Source of the DNA: Loktanella sp. PT4BL
Lineage (GTDB): Bacteria; Pseudomonadota; Alphaproteobacteria; Rhodobacterales; Rhodobacteraceae
DNA: 64,000 nucleotides
Direction: 5' to 3'
Assembly (NCBI RefSeq): GCF_003201935.1
Contig: NZ_QJJL01000003.1
Coordinates: forward strand, 310,001 to 374,000
Below are positions 8,184-16,571 of this stretch, piece after piece. Below the pieces are notes generated by a model, which was given only the letters and a program-made list of their open reading frames with translations, did no database searches and was not told the origin of the DNA. The position numbers and the translations under genes were made by a program. The stretch's first letter is position 1; each line of letters opens with the position of its first letter.

Positions 8184-8519
8184 ATGTCCGAAAGCGAAGA
8201 CGCAGCACGCCTCAAGGCGCTTGAAGCGAAGATCGCTGCAATGAAAGCGCCGGCTGAGGTTAAGGACCATTCGGAAGAACACTACTCTCAGGTGCAACTT
8301 GCCTGGCGAATGGTGATCGAGCTTGTTTCCGGTCTTGGGATCGGATTTGGCATCGGATACGGGCTGGATACCCTGTTGGGGACGATGCCTATTTTCTTGG
8401 TGCTGTTTATATTTTTTGGCCTCGCGGCTGGTGTGATGACCATGGTGCGATCAGCCAAAGAGGTTCAACGAAAGCAGCTTGCGGCTGCGACAGAAGAGGG
8501 TGAAGCACGTGGCGACTGA
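8184..8519 (+). CDS. atpI: ATP synthase protein I
   Basis: 111-residue AtpI, a small membrane protein that assists assembly of the c-ring of the F1F0 ATP synthase. Two transmembrane helices (about residues 47-68 and 73-95) with the conserved [13 protein letters not shown] pattern; a coiled N-terminus ([16 protein letters not shown]). ATG at 8184 has AAGGG seven bases upstream. First gene of the F0 operon atpI-atpB-atpE-atpX-atpF; its 3' end overlaps atpB by 11 bases. The F1 genes are not in this window, as is usual in Rhodobacteraceae, where F0 and F1 operons are separate. Confidence 0.92.
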   Translation: MSESEDAARLKALEAKIAAMKAPAEVKDHSEEHYSQVQLAWRMVIELVSGLGIGFGIGYGLDTLLGTMPIFLVLFIFFGLAAGVMTMVRSAKEVQRKQLAAATEEGEARGD

Positions 8520-9267
8520 AGAGTACTCCGAAGGTGGTTCCGTATTCCAATTCCACCCGCTGGACCAATTTATCGTCAAGCCGTTGTTTGGTGATGGTCC
8601 CGTAAGCTGGTATACACCGACAAACGTAACGCTCTGGATGGCAATCGCGCTGTTGGCAATTGTAGCGGTCTTTGTGCTGGGTAGCCGTGGCCGCGCGATC
8701 ATTCCAACGCGCCTGCAATCCGTTGGCGAGCTTCTCTACGGTTTCATCTACAAGATGGTTGAGGACGTCACCGGCAAGGACGGGGTGAAATACTTCCCCT
8801 ACATCATGTCGCTGTTCCTGTTCATTCTGTTCTCAAACTATCTTGCCCTGATCCCGATGTCCTATTCGCCGACCTCGATGATCGCGGTTACCGTGATTTT
8901 GGGTTTTGGCGTATTTATCGCGATCACAATCCTTGGCTTCGTCAAGAACGGCCCTGCGTTTCTTGGCCTCTTCTGGATGTCGGATGCGCCTGCATTCTTG
9001 CGCCCGATCATCGCGATCATCGAGATCATTTCCTACTTCGTACGCCCAGTGAGCCTGTCCATTCGTTTGGCTGGCAACATTGCCGCCGGTCACGTCGTTC
9101 TGAAAGTGTTCGCGACCTTCGCTGCAGCGGCGCTGATCAGCCCCGCTGCAATCCTGGGCATCATCGCGATCTACGGTCTGGAGATCCTTGTTTGCGGCAT
9201 CCAGGCTTATGTTTTCACCATCTTGACGTGCGTATATCTCAAAGACGCGCTTCATCCCGCACACTAA
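8509..9267 (+). CDS. atpB: ATP synthase F0 subunit a
   Basis: 252-residue subunit a, the stator part of the proton channel that faces the c-ring. Five to six transmembrane helices; the essential arginine is in the [17 protein letters not shown] motif (helix 4). I chose the GTG at 8509 because GAGGG lies about eight bases upstream and the protein then begins [21 protein letters not shown], like family members; an upstream in-frame ATG at 8479 would add ten basic residues. It overlaps atpI by 11 bases. Confidence 0.95.
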   Translation: MATEEYSEGGSVFQFHPLDQFIVKPLFGDGPVSWYTPTNVTLWMAIALLAIVAVFVLGSRGRAIIPTRLQSVGELLYGFIYKMVEDVTGKDGVKYFPYIMSLFLFILFSNYLALIPMSYSPTSMIAVTVILGFGVFIAITILGFVKNGPAFLGLFWMSDAPAFLRPIIAIIEIISYFVRPVSLSIRLAGNIAAGHVVLKVFATFAAAALISPAAILGIIAIYGLEILVCGIQAYVFTILTCVYLKDALHPAH

Positions 9268-9322
9268 CAACGGCGGGGTTTCCCGCCACTCTACTCAACT
9301 TCCAATCGTAAGGAGAATTCAC

Positions 9323-9547
9323 ATGGAAGGCGATCTCGCACACATCGGCGCAGGCATTGCGGCAATCGGTTCAGGTTTGGCTGCACTGGGTGTTGGCAAC
9401 GTAGCAGGTAACTACCTGGCAGGCGCACTGCGCAACCCATCTGCTGCTGCTGGTCAGACAGCAACACTGTTCATCGGTCTGGCATTTGCCGAAGCTCTGG
9501 GGATCTTCGCGTTCCTCGTGTCGCTTCTGCTTATGTTCGCAGTCTAA
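9323..9547 (+). CDS. atpE: ATP synthase F0 subunit c
   Basis: 74-residue c subunit, a two-helix hairpin whose copies form the rotating proton ring. Glycine-rich helix 1 ([17 protein letters not shown]), polar loop ALRNPSA, and helix 2 with the proton-binding Glu57 in [10 protein letters not shown]. The RBS is a strong AAGGAG eight bases before ATG, as expected for the subunit needed in highest copy. A stable hairpin follows the gene (9570-9599). Confidence 0.97.
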   Translation: MEGDLAHIGAGIAAIGSGLAALGVGNVAGNYLAGALRNPSAAAGQTATLFIGLAFAEALGIFAFLVSLLLMFAV

Positions 9548-9569
9548 GAGCACACCCATATCCTTACGG

Positions 9570-9599
9570 CCTGATGGGCGCGTGACCGCGGCCATCAGG
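9570..9599 (+). promoter_or_regulatory. Intercistronic hairpin after atpE
   Basis: Arms CCTGATGGGCGCG and CGCGGCCATCAGG (13 pairs with one mismatch) around a TGAC loop, 22 bases after the atpE stop and 28 before atpX. There is no U-tract, so it is not a simple terminator. Its position fits an mRNA-stabilising or partial-attenuation element that would raise subunit c over subunits b and b'. Confidence 0.6.
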
Positions 9600-9627
9600 T
9601 AAACATTCAAGGTATTCGGGGGCCATA

Positions 9628-10173
9628 ATGGCAACAGAAACAACAGACGTCGCAGGAGTTTGCGTTGATGCAGGGGGGTCCGCCCTTGGCATGCCGCAGC
9701 TTTGCGCAGATTGGATGCCCAACCAGATTTTCTGGCTGGTTATCACGCTTATCGCAGTCTACTTCGTGATGTCCCGCGTCGCACTGCCTCGCATCAGCGC
9801 GGTTCTGGCAGAGCGGTCCGGCACGATCACCAATGATATCGCTGCGGCTGAAGAGCTAAAGAACAAGGCGGCTGAAGCTGAAGCGGCTTATGATCAAGCG
9901 CTCTTGGATGCGCGTGCGGAAGCCAACAAGATCGTGGCCGAAGCCAAAGCAGAAATTCAGGCTGAACTGGATGTCGAGCTTCAGAAAGCTGACGCACAGA
10001 TTGCCGCCAAGACGGCCGAGAGCGAAGCGGCGATTGCCGAAATTCGCGAAGGTGCAGTCAAGAGCGTCACAGAAGTTGCCAAGGCCACGGCCAAGGAACT
10101 GGTTGTCGCGATGGGCGGCACTGCTGACGCGAAAACGATCACCGCTGCGGTCACTGCACGGATGAAGGGATAA
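9628..10173 (+). CDS. atpX: ATP synthase F0 subunit b'
   Basis: 181-residue b' subunit, half of the heterodimeric peripheral stalk found in photosynthetic bacteria and Rhodobacterales. A short N-terminal stretch with two cysteines, one transmembrane helix (about residues 33-52, [20 protein letters not shown]), then a long Ala/Glu/Lys-rich coiled coil. It starts with ATG at 9628 and is followed after three bases by atpF. Confidence 0.93.
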   Translation: MATETTDVAGVCVDAGGSALGMPQLCADWMPNQIFWLVITLIAVYFVMSRVALPRISAVLAERSGTITNDIAAAEELKNKAAEAEAAYDQALLDARAEANKIVAEAKAEIQAELDVELQKADAQIAAKTAESEAAIAEIREGAVKSVTEVAKATAKELVVAMGGTADAKTITAAVTARMKG

Positions 10174-10176
10174 ACC

Positions 10177-10737
10177 ATGAGACTGATGCTCACATCCCTT
10201 TTTGCTCTTGCTGCAAGCCCAGCGCTTGCTGCCGGTGACAAGCCGTTCTTTTCGCTGGCGAACACTGACTTTGTTGTCACGATCGCATTTCTGATCTTCA
10301 TCGGAATCCTGCTCTACTTCAAAGTTCCCGGCCTTGTTGGCGGTATGCTTGATAAGCGTGCGGACAACATCAAAGCCGAGTTGGACGAAGCGAAAGCTTT
10401 GCGTGAAGAAGCGCAGGCCCTGCTGGCCAGCTACGAACGTAAGCAAAAAGAAGTACAGGAACAGGCTGCCCGGATCGTTTCGGCTGCGAAGGAAGAGGCA
10501 ACCAATGCTGCCGCTTCTGCTAAAGAGGATATCGCGAAGTCAATCACGCGTCGCCTTGCCGCTGCTGAAGAGCAGATCCAAAGCGCGCAGGCCTCTGCAG
10601 TGAAAGAGGTCCGTGACCAAGCGGTGAATGTCGCTGTTGCTGTCGCCAAAGATGTCATGGCCAAGCAGATGGACGCGAAAGCGGCTGGCGCTTTGATTGA
10701 TGATGCCATCGGCACGGTTGCTGAAAAACTGCACTAG
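10177..10737 (+). CDS. atpF: ATP synthase F0 subunit b
   Basis: 186-residue b subunit of the peripheral stalk. It begins with a signal-peptide-like segment (MRLMLTSLFALAASPALAA), as in some alphaproteobacterial b subunits, then the membrane helix DFVVTIAFLIFIGILLYF and a long coiled coil of Ala, Glu and Lys residues. Last gene of the F0 operon; a rho-independent terminator follows. Confidence 0.94.
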   Translation: MRLMLTSLFALAASPALAAGDKPFFSLANTDFVVTIAFLIFIGILLYFKVPGLVGGMLDKRADNIKAELDEAKALREEAQALLASYERKQKEVQEQAARIVSAAKEEATNAAASAKEDIAKSITRRLAAAEEQIQSAQASAVKEVRDQAVNVAVAVAKDVMAKQMDAKAAGALIDDAIGTVAEKLH

Positions 10738-10758
10738 GCCCGAAACATACCTTTTGTG

Positions 10759-10793
10759 AAAGCCCGATTGTGCCCTGCGCAGTCGGGCTTTTT
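10759..10793 (+). terminator. Rho-independent terminator of the F0 ATP synthase operon
   Basis: Arms AAAGCCCGATT and AGTCGGGCTTT (one G:T pair) enclose an 11-base loop and run into TTTTT. It lies 21 bases after the atpF stop. Confidence 0.88.
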
Positions 10794-10856
10794 CGTTGAC
10801 AGAGGCAGGGGTGTCTCTGAGACTGGCACTCGGGGCGCAGTGCAGGAGTATTGACG

Positions 10857-11597
10857 ATGCCTGGCCTCCGGCTCGGGATAATCACCGCAGTTGTCTATGC
10901 TGCGATTATCGCTGTCGGGACGGCCCTTGTCTTTATTTTGCGGCCAGAACCGATCACCCTCGAAATGGCACTACTCCTGTTGCTACCTGTTCAACTGGTG
11001 GCAGTTCTCTTTTGTGTCGCCATTGCAATGCGCAATGCAGTTTGGCGTTCGGTCGGGTTCGGCCGGTTGCAGTGGTCCGGTATGCTCTGGTTTCTGCCAA
11101 GCTGGGTAATCCTTGCCGTGATGGGTCTGGGTCTTGTGCAGACGCTCACTGCACAGACGATGGCAGGCTTGGGCGCTGCCGGAATATCGCTCCTACTCGT
11201 CACGACATTTCTGATTGCCTTCGGCGAAGAGCTTGTTTTTCGGGGTATCCTTCTGCGCGGCGCAATGACACGTATAGCGATGCCCATGGCAATGTTTCTT
11301 AGCGCATTCGCGTTCGGTCTTTTCCATTGGGTAAACCGGCTTGCGGGGCAGGGCGCGGGTGAAACATCTTTGCAAGTGCTCTTTGCGTTTCTGGTCGGGT
11401 TCTTTCTTGCCCCGATCGCGATCCGCGTTGGCAACCTCTGGCCGTTGATTATCTGGCACTGGTTTTGGAACATTGCTGTGATCCTCGGTCAGATCGCAGC
11501 AATCCTGCATCCTTTTGCCCTGATCGGTATTGCCATTCAGGCTGTCATCTCGATCTGGCTCTGGACCGCTATGATCCGGAAAGGGCGCGCAGATTAG
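10857..11597 (+). CDS. CPBP family intramembrane metalloprotease-like protein
   Basis: 246-residue integral membrane protein of the CPBP (CAAX protease and bacteriocin-processing) family. The three family motifs are present: GEELVFRG (EExxxR, about residue 125), FGLFHW (FxxxH, about 158) and HWFWN (HxxxN, about 202), so the glutamate/histidine active site looks intact. Start at ATG 10857, eight bases after AGGAG; a TTG six bases earlier is too close to that site. The substrate is unknown. The gene converges with the GntR-type gene and their stop codons overlap by four bases. Confidence 0.86.
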   Translation: MPGLRLGIITAVVYAAIIAVGTALVFILRPEPITLEMALLLLLPVQLVAVLFCVAIAMRNAVWRSVGFGRLQWSGMLWFLPSWVILAVMGLGLVQTLTAQTMAGLGAAGISLLLVTTFLIAFGEELVFRGILLRGAMTRIAMPMAMFLSAFAFGLFHWVNRLAGQGAGETSLQVLFAFLVGFFLAPIAIRVGNLWPLIIWHWFWNIAVILGQIAAILHPFALIGIAIQAVISIWLWTAMIRKGRAD

Positions 11598-12361
11598 CGC
11601 CGGCCTTCGTGCTCCAGCCGCTTTTGAGCAAAGACCTCATTGCGTTCGGATTTCTTATGATCTGTCAGCGAGGCTTCGACAAAATTCAAATGTGTTTCGA
11701 CCGCCTTGCGTGCACCTGCTGCATCGCGGTTCTGCAGGGCCGTGTTGATAATCCGGTGGTGTTCCAAAAGCGCATCACGGGTCATGCGCTGCTTGAACAT
11801 GATTGTGCGGTTGTAGAACACGCCTTCACGCAAAAGCTCGTACATCGAGCGCATCATGTGCAGCATGATGATGTTGTGACTGGCCTCGATGATGGACAGG
11901 TGAAAATCAGCGTCCAGATGGGCCTCGTCGGCAGGATTCCGTTTCTGATGCGCGGCTTCCATTTTTTCAAAAATGGCGTTGATCACCTGAAGGTCGGTAT
12001 CGCTGGCCAATCGCGCGGCCCGCTCGGCTGCCAATCCTTCCATGTCGCGGCGGAAGCTGATGTAGTCGAACACCGCCTCGTCATGGGTGGAAAACAGTGT
12101 AACCAATGCCGGCGCAAAGGCAGACCCCAGTACATCGGCGACATAAACGCCGGCACCGGCCTTGGACGCCAGCAAGCCACGCTCCTGCAATTCTGACAGG
12201 GCCTCGCGCAGCGACGGGCGTGACACGCTCATCCGCTCGCTGAGCTCACGCTCTGACGGGAGCCGTTCGCCGGGACGCAAAATGCCTCTCAGGATCAATC
12301 CTTCGATCTGGCGCACAACGCCATGCGAGAGTTTTTCTTGGCTGACCGGTTCAAAAGGCAT
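11594..12361 (-). CDS. GntR/FadR family transcriptional regulator (probable glc regulator)
   Basis: 255-residue regulator with an N-terminal GntR winged helix (LRPGERLPSERELSERMSVS, residues 25-45) and a helical FCD effector domain (about residues 90-230). The FCD keeps the metal-coordinating Asp/His pattern DADFHLSI, EHHRII and THLNF, as in PdhR/LldR/GlcC-type regulators of 2-hydroxy and 2-oxo acids. Start MPFEPVSQEKLSHG at 12361; a longer reading would run through the operator. The dyad in its promoter is almost identical to one before glcD in this window, so it probably senses glycolate/glyoxylate or a relative and represses glcDEF and itself. Confidence 0.88.
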   Translation of the reverse strand: MPFEPVSQEKLSHGVVRQIEGLILRGILRPGERLPSERELSERMSVSRPSLREALSELQERGLLASKAGAGVYVADVLGSAFAPALVTLFSTHDEAVFDYISFRRDMEGLAAERAARLASDTDLQVINAIFEKMEAAHQKRNPADEAHLDADFHLSIIEASHNIIMLHMMRSMYELLREGVFYNRTIMFKQRMTRDALLEHHRIINTALQNRDAAGARKAVETHLNFVEASLTDHKKSERNEVFAQKRLEHEGRR

Positions 12362-12378
12362 GTGAGCTTTCAGAATGT

Positions 12379-12401
12379 ATTGGTCAAATGATATGACCAA
12401 A
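12379..12401. promoter_or_regulatory. FadR/GlcC-type operator before the GntR regulator gene
   Basis: Inverted repeat TTGGTCA-AATGATA-TGACCAA (7-base arms, 7-base spacer; flanking A on both sides), 19 bases upstream of the regulator start. The site at 29340-29362 before glcD has arms TTGGTAA/TTACCAA and spacer AAAGATA, matching at 18 of 21 positions. This suggests one regulator for both promoters. Confidence 0.7.
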
Positions 12402-12423
12402 GCCCTGCATCCACAATAAGAAA

Positions 12424-12449
12424 GAGGAGCCGCATCGCTGCGGCTCCTC
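12424..12449 (-). terminator. Rho-independent terminator after OmpA-type lipoprotein gene
   Basis: Perfect 11-base arms GAGGAGCCGCA / TGCGGCTCCTC around a TCGC loop. Read on the minus strand it is followed by TTTCTTATTG, so it terminates transcripts from the 12476-13138 gene before they enter the regulator gene. Confidence 0.85.
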
Positions 12450-12475
12450 CGAAATCCAGTGTATGAAGCTGCGCC

Positions 12476-13138
12476 TTAGTTCGGCGTAATCACGATTTCC
12501 ACGCGACGGTTCATCTGGCGGCCTGCTTCGTTCAGGTTCGAGGCAATCGGATTGTTCTCGCCAGCGCCGATCGAACGAATGCGGGCTGGTGACACGCCGC
12601 CGCCGATGAGAATCGCGGTAACAGCTTGCGCGCGGCGTTCGGACAGGCCCTGGTTGAAGGCGGCATCACCGACGTTGTCGGTGTGGCCGATCACGTTGAC
12701 CGTCGTGTTCGGATATTGGTTCAGCGAGTTTGCAACGATACGCAACTCGTTCTGCGATGTGCCGGACACCTGCGTGCTGTTTGTTGCGAACAACAGGTCC
12801 TGGCTGAGAACAACAACAAGGTTGCGGCCGTTGTTGGATACGCCGACATCGCTGCGCAGTGAACGGCGCAGGTCTTCTGCCTGACGGTCAAGACTGTTGC
12901 CGACGCCGGCACCAATACCGCCACCGAGGGCCGCACCGATCAACGCGCCGCGCTGGCGGTCTTCGACAGAGCCGCCACTATTGGCGATCACACCCAAAAG
13001 CGCACCAGCGCCAGCGCCGATTGCGGCACCCTGTTGTGTGTTCTGCATCTGGTTCGGACCGGTTTCATCGCAGGCGGCAATCAGGGTCAGTGACGCAGCT
13101 GCGACAACGAGCGGGAATTTCGAAAGTTTCATGGTCAT
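12476..13138 (-). CDS. OmpA family outer-membrane lipoprotein with glycine-zipper segment
   Basis: 220-residue lipoprotein. Signal peptide with lipobox (LTLIAAC, Cys at about residue 23), then a glycine-zipper-like region (AIGAGAGALLGVIANSGG and ALIGAALGGGIGAGVGN), and a C-terminal OmpA-like peptidoglycan-binding domain with NVIGHTDNVGDAAFNQGLS and RRVEI motifs. The OmpA domain normally binds diaminopimelate in peptidoglycan, so the protein tethers outer membrane to cell wall. Single-gene unit with its own terminator. Confidence 0.92.
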   Translation of the reverse strand: MTMKLSKFPLVVAAASLTLIAACDETGPNQMQNTQQGAAIGAGAGALLGVIANSGGSVEDRQRGALIGAALGGGIGAGVGNSLDRQAEDLRRSLRSDVGVSNNGRNLVVVLSQDLLFATNSTQVSGTSQNELRIVANSLNQYPNTTVNVIGHTDNVGDAAFNQGLSERRAQAVTAILIGGGVSPARIRSIGAGENNPIASNLNEAGRQMNRRVEIVITPN

Positions 13139-13249
13139 GGTTCCATTTGATATCGGTGCAATAGGCGCACCTCTGTGATGGGTCAGCTTATGCCCATTTC
13201 TGCCATGATATCCAATAACGGCGCGGCGACCAGCAGGGTTTTGCCTATT

Positions 13250-14098
13250 CTAAAGGTTTAGCAGCGCGGCGTCGGCCCTCGCGGATTCCCATGCCAGCAT
13301 GGCGCGTTTGACCGGCAGACCCCAATGATACCCCCCGAGTGCGCCCGATTTGCGCAAAGCACGGTGACAGGGAATCAGCCAACTGACAGGATTGCGCCCG
13401 ACGGCAGTACCAACGGCGCGGACGGCCTTGGGGCTACCGATGGCCTGTGCGATTTCGGAATAGGTGGTGACATGGCCCGAAGGGATGCTCAGCAGCGCCT
13501 CCCAGACCTTGAGCTGAAATGGCGCGCCGATCATGTGCAGTTGTGTCTCGCCAGCCATACCAAGGGCGGCTGTCGCCCAAGGAGAAAGGGCGTCAGGGTC
13601 TTCGATATAGACGGCTTTGGGCCAGCGCGCTTGCAGATCGGCCATGGCCTCATCCGGTCCGGCTTCGGCGGCAAAGGCCAGCCCGCAAATCCCGCGCGCG
13701 GTACCCATGACCAGAGCGGGGCCAAAGTGACTGTCAAACCACCCCCAGCGGATCGTCAGGTCAGCTGCGTCGCGGGCATAGTCACCGGGGCTCATTGCCT
13801 CCCAGCGCACAAAAAGATCGTGCAAGCGGCCACTGCCCGACAGGCCGACGGCATGGGCCGTTTCCAGCGTGGTGAACCGGTCACGCAGCAGCGCCTTGGC
13901 ATGACCCAGTGTCAGATACTGCTGGTAACGCTTGGGCGACACACCGACCCACGCGGAAAAGAGGCGCTGAAAATGTGCGGGGCTCATGTTCATCTCGGCG
14001 GCCAGATCGGCCAGCGGGAGCGGGGCATCGCCTGCTGCGTCGATTGCCGCAATCGCGCGGCGCATGACTTGATAATGATATGTGTCATTCTGTTCCAT
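13250..14098 (-). CDS. AraC-type HTH fused to methylated-DNA-protein cysteine methyltransferase
   Basis: 282-residue DNA alkylation repair/regulatory protein. Residues about 1-105 form an AraC-type helix-turn-helix (LADLAAEMNMSPAHFQRLF), residues 105-190 a methyltransferase ribonuclease-like subdomain, and residues 195-275 the MGMT domain with the acceptor motif IPCHRAL (active-site Cys) and TTYSEIAQAIG. Unlike E. coli Ada it lacks the N-terminal zinc/cysteine domain that senses methylphosphotriesters. It could repair O6-methylguanine and act on transcription through another signal. Divergent from nth, another DNA repair gene. Confidence 0.88.
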   Translation of the reverse strand: MEQNDTYHYQVMRRAIAAIDAAGDAPLPLADLAAEMNMSPAHFQRLFSAWVGVSPKRYQQYLTLGHAKALLRDRFTTLETAHAVGLSGSGRLHDLFVRWEAMSPGDYARDAADLTIRWGWFDSHFGPALVMGTARGICGLAFAAEAGPDEAMADLQARWPKAVYIEDPDALSPWATAALGMAGETQLHMIGAPFQLKVWEALLSIPSGHVTTYSEIAQAIGSPKAVRAVGTAVGRNPVSWLIPCHRALRKSGALGGYHWGLPVKRAMLAWESARADAALLNL

Positions 14099-14191
14099 GC
14101 GGTCAAACTATGGGCAAGGCACCGGTGAAGCGACCCGAAAATTGCGCATCCACGCTTGCCCCTTTTCGGGCTTCAAGGCATACCGGACGCC

Positions 14192-14836
14192 ATGGCCAAA
14201 CAGCTTGATTATCATACTATCCGCGCGATCTTTGAGCGGTTCCATGCAGCAGAGCCTGAGCCCAAAGGCGAGCTTGAGCATGTGAATGTCTACACGCTTG
14301 TCGTGGCTGTGGCGCTGTCGGCGCAGGCCACTGACGCAGGTGTGAACAAAGCGACGCGGCAGCTGTTCAAGATTGCCGATACACCGCAGAAAATGCTCGA
14401 CCTCGGGCTTGAGGGTGTGACCGAGCATATCAAGACCATTGGCCTGTTCCGGCAAAAAGCCAAGAACGTCATCAAGATGAGCCAGATTCTGGTCGATGAC
14501 TATGGTGGCGTTGTTCCCAATTCCCGCGCTGCGCTGCAATCCCTGCCCGGAGTCGGGCGCAAAACGGCCAACGTGGTGCTGAATATGTGGTGGCAGCAAC
14601 CGGCCCAAGCCGTCGACACCCATATTTTCCGTTTTGGTAACCGCAGCGGTGTAGCTCCTGGCAAAGATGTGGATGCGGTCGAGCGCGCAATCGAAGACCA
14701 TATTCCGGCTGATTTTCAACTTCATGCGCATCACTGGATGATCCTGCATGGCCGCTACACCTGTGTGGCACGTAAACCGAAATGCGCGGGCTGTCTGATC
14801 CGCGATCTTTGTATGTTTGAGGATAAAAACCTATGA
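14192..14836 (+). CDS. nth: Endonuclease III
   Basis: 214-residue base-excision repair DNA glycosylase/AP lyase that removes oxidised pyrimidines. The helix-hairpin-helix motif LPGVGRKTANVV contains the catalytic Lys; the catalytic Asp is in VDTHIFR. The C-terminal [4Fe-4S] loop has the spacing C-X6-C-X2-C-X5-C (CVARKPKCAGCLIRDLC). Start MAKQLDYHTIRAIF at 14192. Its stop overlaps the PfkB kinase start by four bases (ATGA). Confidence 0.95.
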   Translation: MAKQLDYHTIRAIFERFHAAEPEPKGELEHVNVYTLVVAVALSAQATDAGVNKATRQLFKIADTPQKMLDLGLEGVTEHIKTIGLFRQKAKNVIKMSQILVDDYGGVVPNSRAALQSLPGVGRKTANVVLNMWWQQPAQAVDTHIFRFGNRSGVAPGKDVDAVERAIEDHIPADFQLHAHHWMILHGRYTCVARKPKCAGCLIRDLCMFEDKNL

Positions 14837-15825
14837 AAAAGTATCAGGTCGTGGGCATCGGCAATGCGATGGTCGATGTTCTGGCGCGCGCCGAAGATGC
14901 GTTTCTGGCCGAGGCCGGTGTTGAGAAAGGCATCATGCAACTGATCGACATGGAGCGCGCGGTTGATCTCTATTCCCGCGTCGGACCGGCCAAAGAGGTC
15001 AGCGGTGGGTCTGCGGCCAATACGATTGCGGGTATTGCGCATCTGGGCGGGCGCACGGCCTATGTGGGCAAGGTGAAAGACGACCAGTTGGGCGCGATCT
15101 TTGCCCATGATCTGCGCGCGCAAGGTGCCGGTTACGAAACAGCGATGGCGCCCAAGTCCGAAGAGGCTGAAACGGGGCGCTGCATTGTCCTTGTCACCCC
15201 TGACGGCGAGCGGTCGATGAATACCTATCTGGGCGTCACAGAGTTCCTGTCTGCGGATGACATCGACGAAGACCAGATGGCCGAAGCCGAATGGATTTAT
15301 CTGGAAGGCTACCGTTTTGACGGCCCCGATAGTCATGCCGCTTTTGCCAAGGCCGTTGCGGCCTGCAAGGGCGCGGGCGGGCGCGTTTCTCTGACCCTTT
15401 CTGACCCTTTCTGCATTGAGCGGCACCGCGATGCATTCCGCGATATGGTCCGCGATCACGTGGATCTGCTGTTCTGCAATCGCGCTGAAATGCGGTCGAT
15501 GTATCAGACCGAAGATTTCGATGCGGCCCTCGCGCAAGCGGCGTCAGAGGTGGCGATCGTGGCCTGCACCGATAGCGAACATGGCGTACATGTCTTGGCT
15601 GAAGGCCAGCGCTGGCATGTGCCTGCTGTGCCGACACAGATTGTTGACGCCACCGGCGCGGGTGATCTCTTTGCCGGTGCGTTCCTGTGGGGGCTGACCA
15701 ATGGTCACGACCTTCAGACCTGCGCGATGATGGGCAATGTCGCCGCATCTGAGGTGATCAGCCACATCGGTGCACGCCCCGAGGCGGATTTGAAAGCTTT
15801 GTTCAAAGGGCAGGGACTGCTTTAA
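14833..15825 (+). CDS. PfkB family carbohydrate/nucleoside kinase (adenosine kinase-like)
   Basis: 330-residue ribokinase-fold kinase. N-terminal PfkB signature region with SGGSAANTIAGIAHLGG (about residues 57-73), and the C-terminal signature DATGAGDLFAGAFLWG, in which the Asp is the catalytic base and the GAGD forms the anion hole. The pattern MKKYQVVGIGNAMVDVLARA is typical of the adenosine kinase-like subgroup common in alphaproteobacteria. The substrate is probably a nucleoside or sugar but cannot be fixed. Translationally coupled to nth. Its 3' end overlaps the convergent gene at 15803 by 23 bases. Confidence 0.88.
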   Translation: MKKYQVVGIGNAMVDVLARAEDAFLAEAGVEKGIMQLIDMERAVDLYSRVGPAKEVSGGSAANTIAGIAHLGGRTAYVGKVKDDQLGAIFAHDLRAQGAGYETAMAPKSEEAETGRCIVLVTPDGERSMNTYLGVTEFLSADDIDEDQMAEAEWIYLEGYRFDGPDSHAAFAKAVAACKGAGGRVSLTLSDPFCIERHRDAFRDMVRDHVDLLFCNRAEMRSMYQTEDFDAALAQAASEVAIVACTDSEHGVHVLAEGQRWHVPAVPTQIVDATGAGDLFAGAFLWGLTNGHDLQTCAMMGNVAASEVISHIGARPEADLKALFKGQGLL

Positions 15826-16510
15826 GCCAGAGCGCGTCCAGCGCATCTATGGACGCCACATCAAAGCGGTTTTCCTCTTTCCAGTATTTGCCGGAGGGGA
15901 CGTAATATCCCAAACGTTCCTCTTCGGCCAAAGCGGCATCAATAACTGCTTCGTCTGGCAATAGCGGCTTGGCATCTGCCGCGGTTTCTGGCGTGGCGCG
16001 CGGAAAAACCAGCCTGCTTTCATCGGTTGACAGGTTGACCATTGCGCACCCTTGGCGTGCGGCCAGTGCCATCAGGCGCGCAGATTTTGCCTCAAGAGAC
16101 CGCAGAGAGACGTCTTCGCGCAGTGGATCGGCTGTGCCTTTGCCGTAAAAATGGGTTTTGCTGGCATCGTCGTAAACCATATCGCAGCCCAGGACGGCGA
16201 TCACCCTCGGCTTGAGCGCGGCCAAAGCCCAGTAGGATGCAGTAAAGGCCATCGTGCCTCCGGCATAGACAAAGCCACCCAGTGTATTCTGGAGCGGCAC
16301 ATATTCTGTCGCTCGAATGATCCGCTGACCCGCGGACATATCCACCGGCATCCGCTCAACAGGGAAGTCGTCAGGATGGATCAGATCATCCCAATCAGGG
16401 CGCACGGCCCAGGCGTTATTGATCGCCACAATCCGGTCAAAGGGATCACGCGGCCACTCACGGCATTTTACGACATTCGGGCCACTGCCCAGGATCAGTA
16501 CGACCGACAT
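15803..16510 (-). CDS. Rossmann-like protein, possibly DUF115/GT42-like glycosyltransferase
   Basis: 235-residue protein that begins with a nucleotide-binding-like loop, VLILGSGPNV, followed by IVAINNAW, and later by a GGTMAFTASYWALAALKP helix and VIAVLGCDMVYDD. This order (GxGPS-like loop, hydrophobic strand with Asn, then a helix and GxD strand) resembles the fold of DUF115 and GT42 sialyltransferase-like proteins; this is an inference from pattern, not a match. It is next to a sulfotransferase and a branching glycosyltransferase, which supports a role in surface glycans. Its 3' end overlaps the PfkB kinase gene. Confidence 0.6.
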   Translation of the reverse strand: MSVVLILGSGPNVVKCREWPRDPFDRIVAINNAWAVRPDWDDLIHPDDFPVERMPVDMSAGQRIIRATEYVPLQNTLGGFVYAGGTMAFTASYWALAALKPRVIAVLGCDMVYDDASKTHFYGKGTADPLREDVSLRSLEAKSARLMALAARQGCAMVNLSTDESRLVFPRATPETAADAKPLLPDEAVIDAALAEEERLGYYVPSGKYWKEENRFDVASIDALDALWLKAVPAL

Positions 16511-16571
16511 AAGACCATATCCTTCGTCTTTACGATCAAAGAGTTAGGCCATGCGGCGCAAATGTCGAGTG

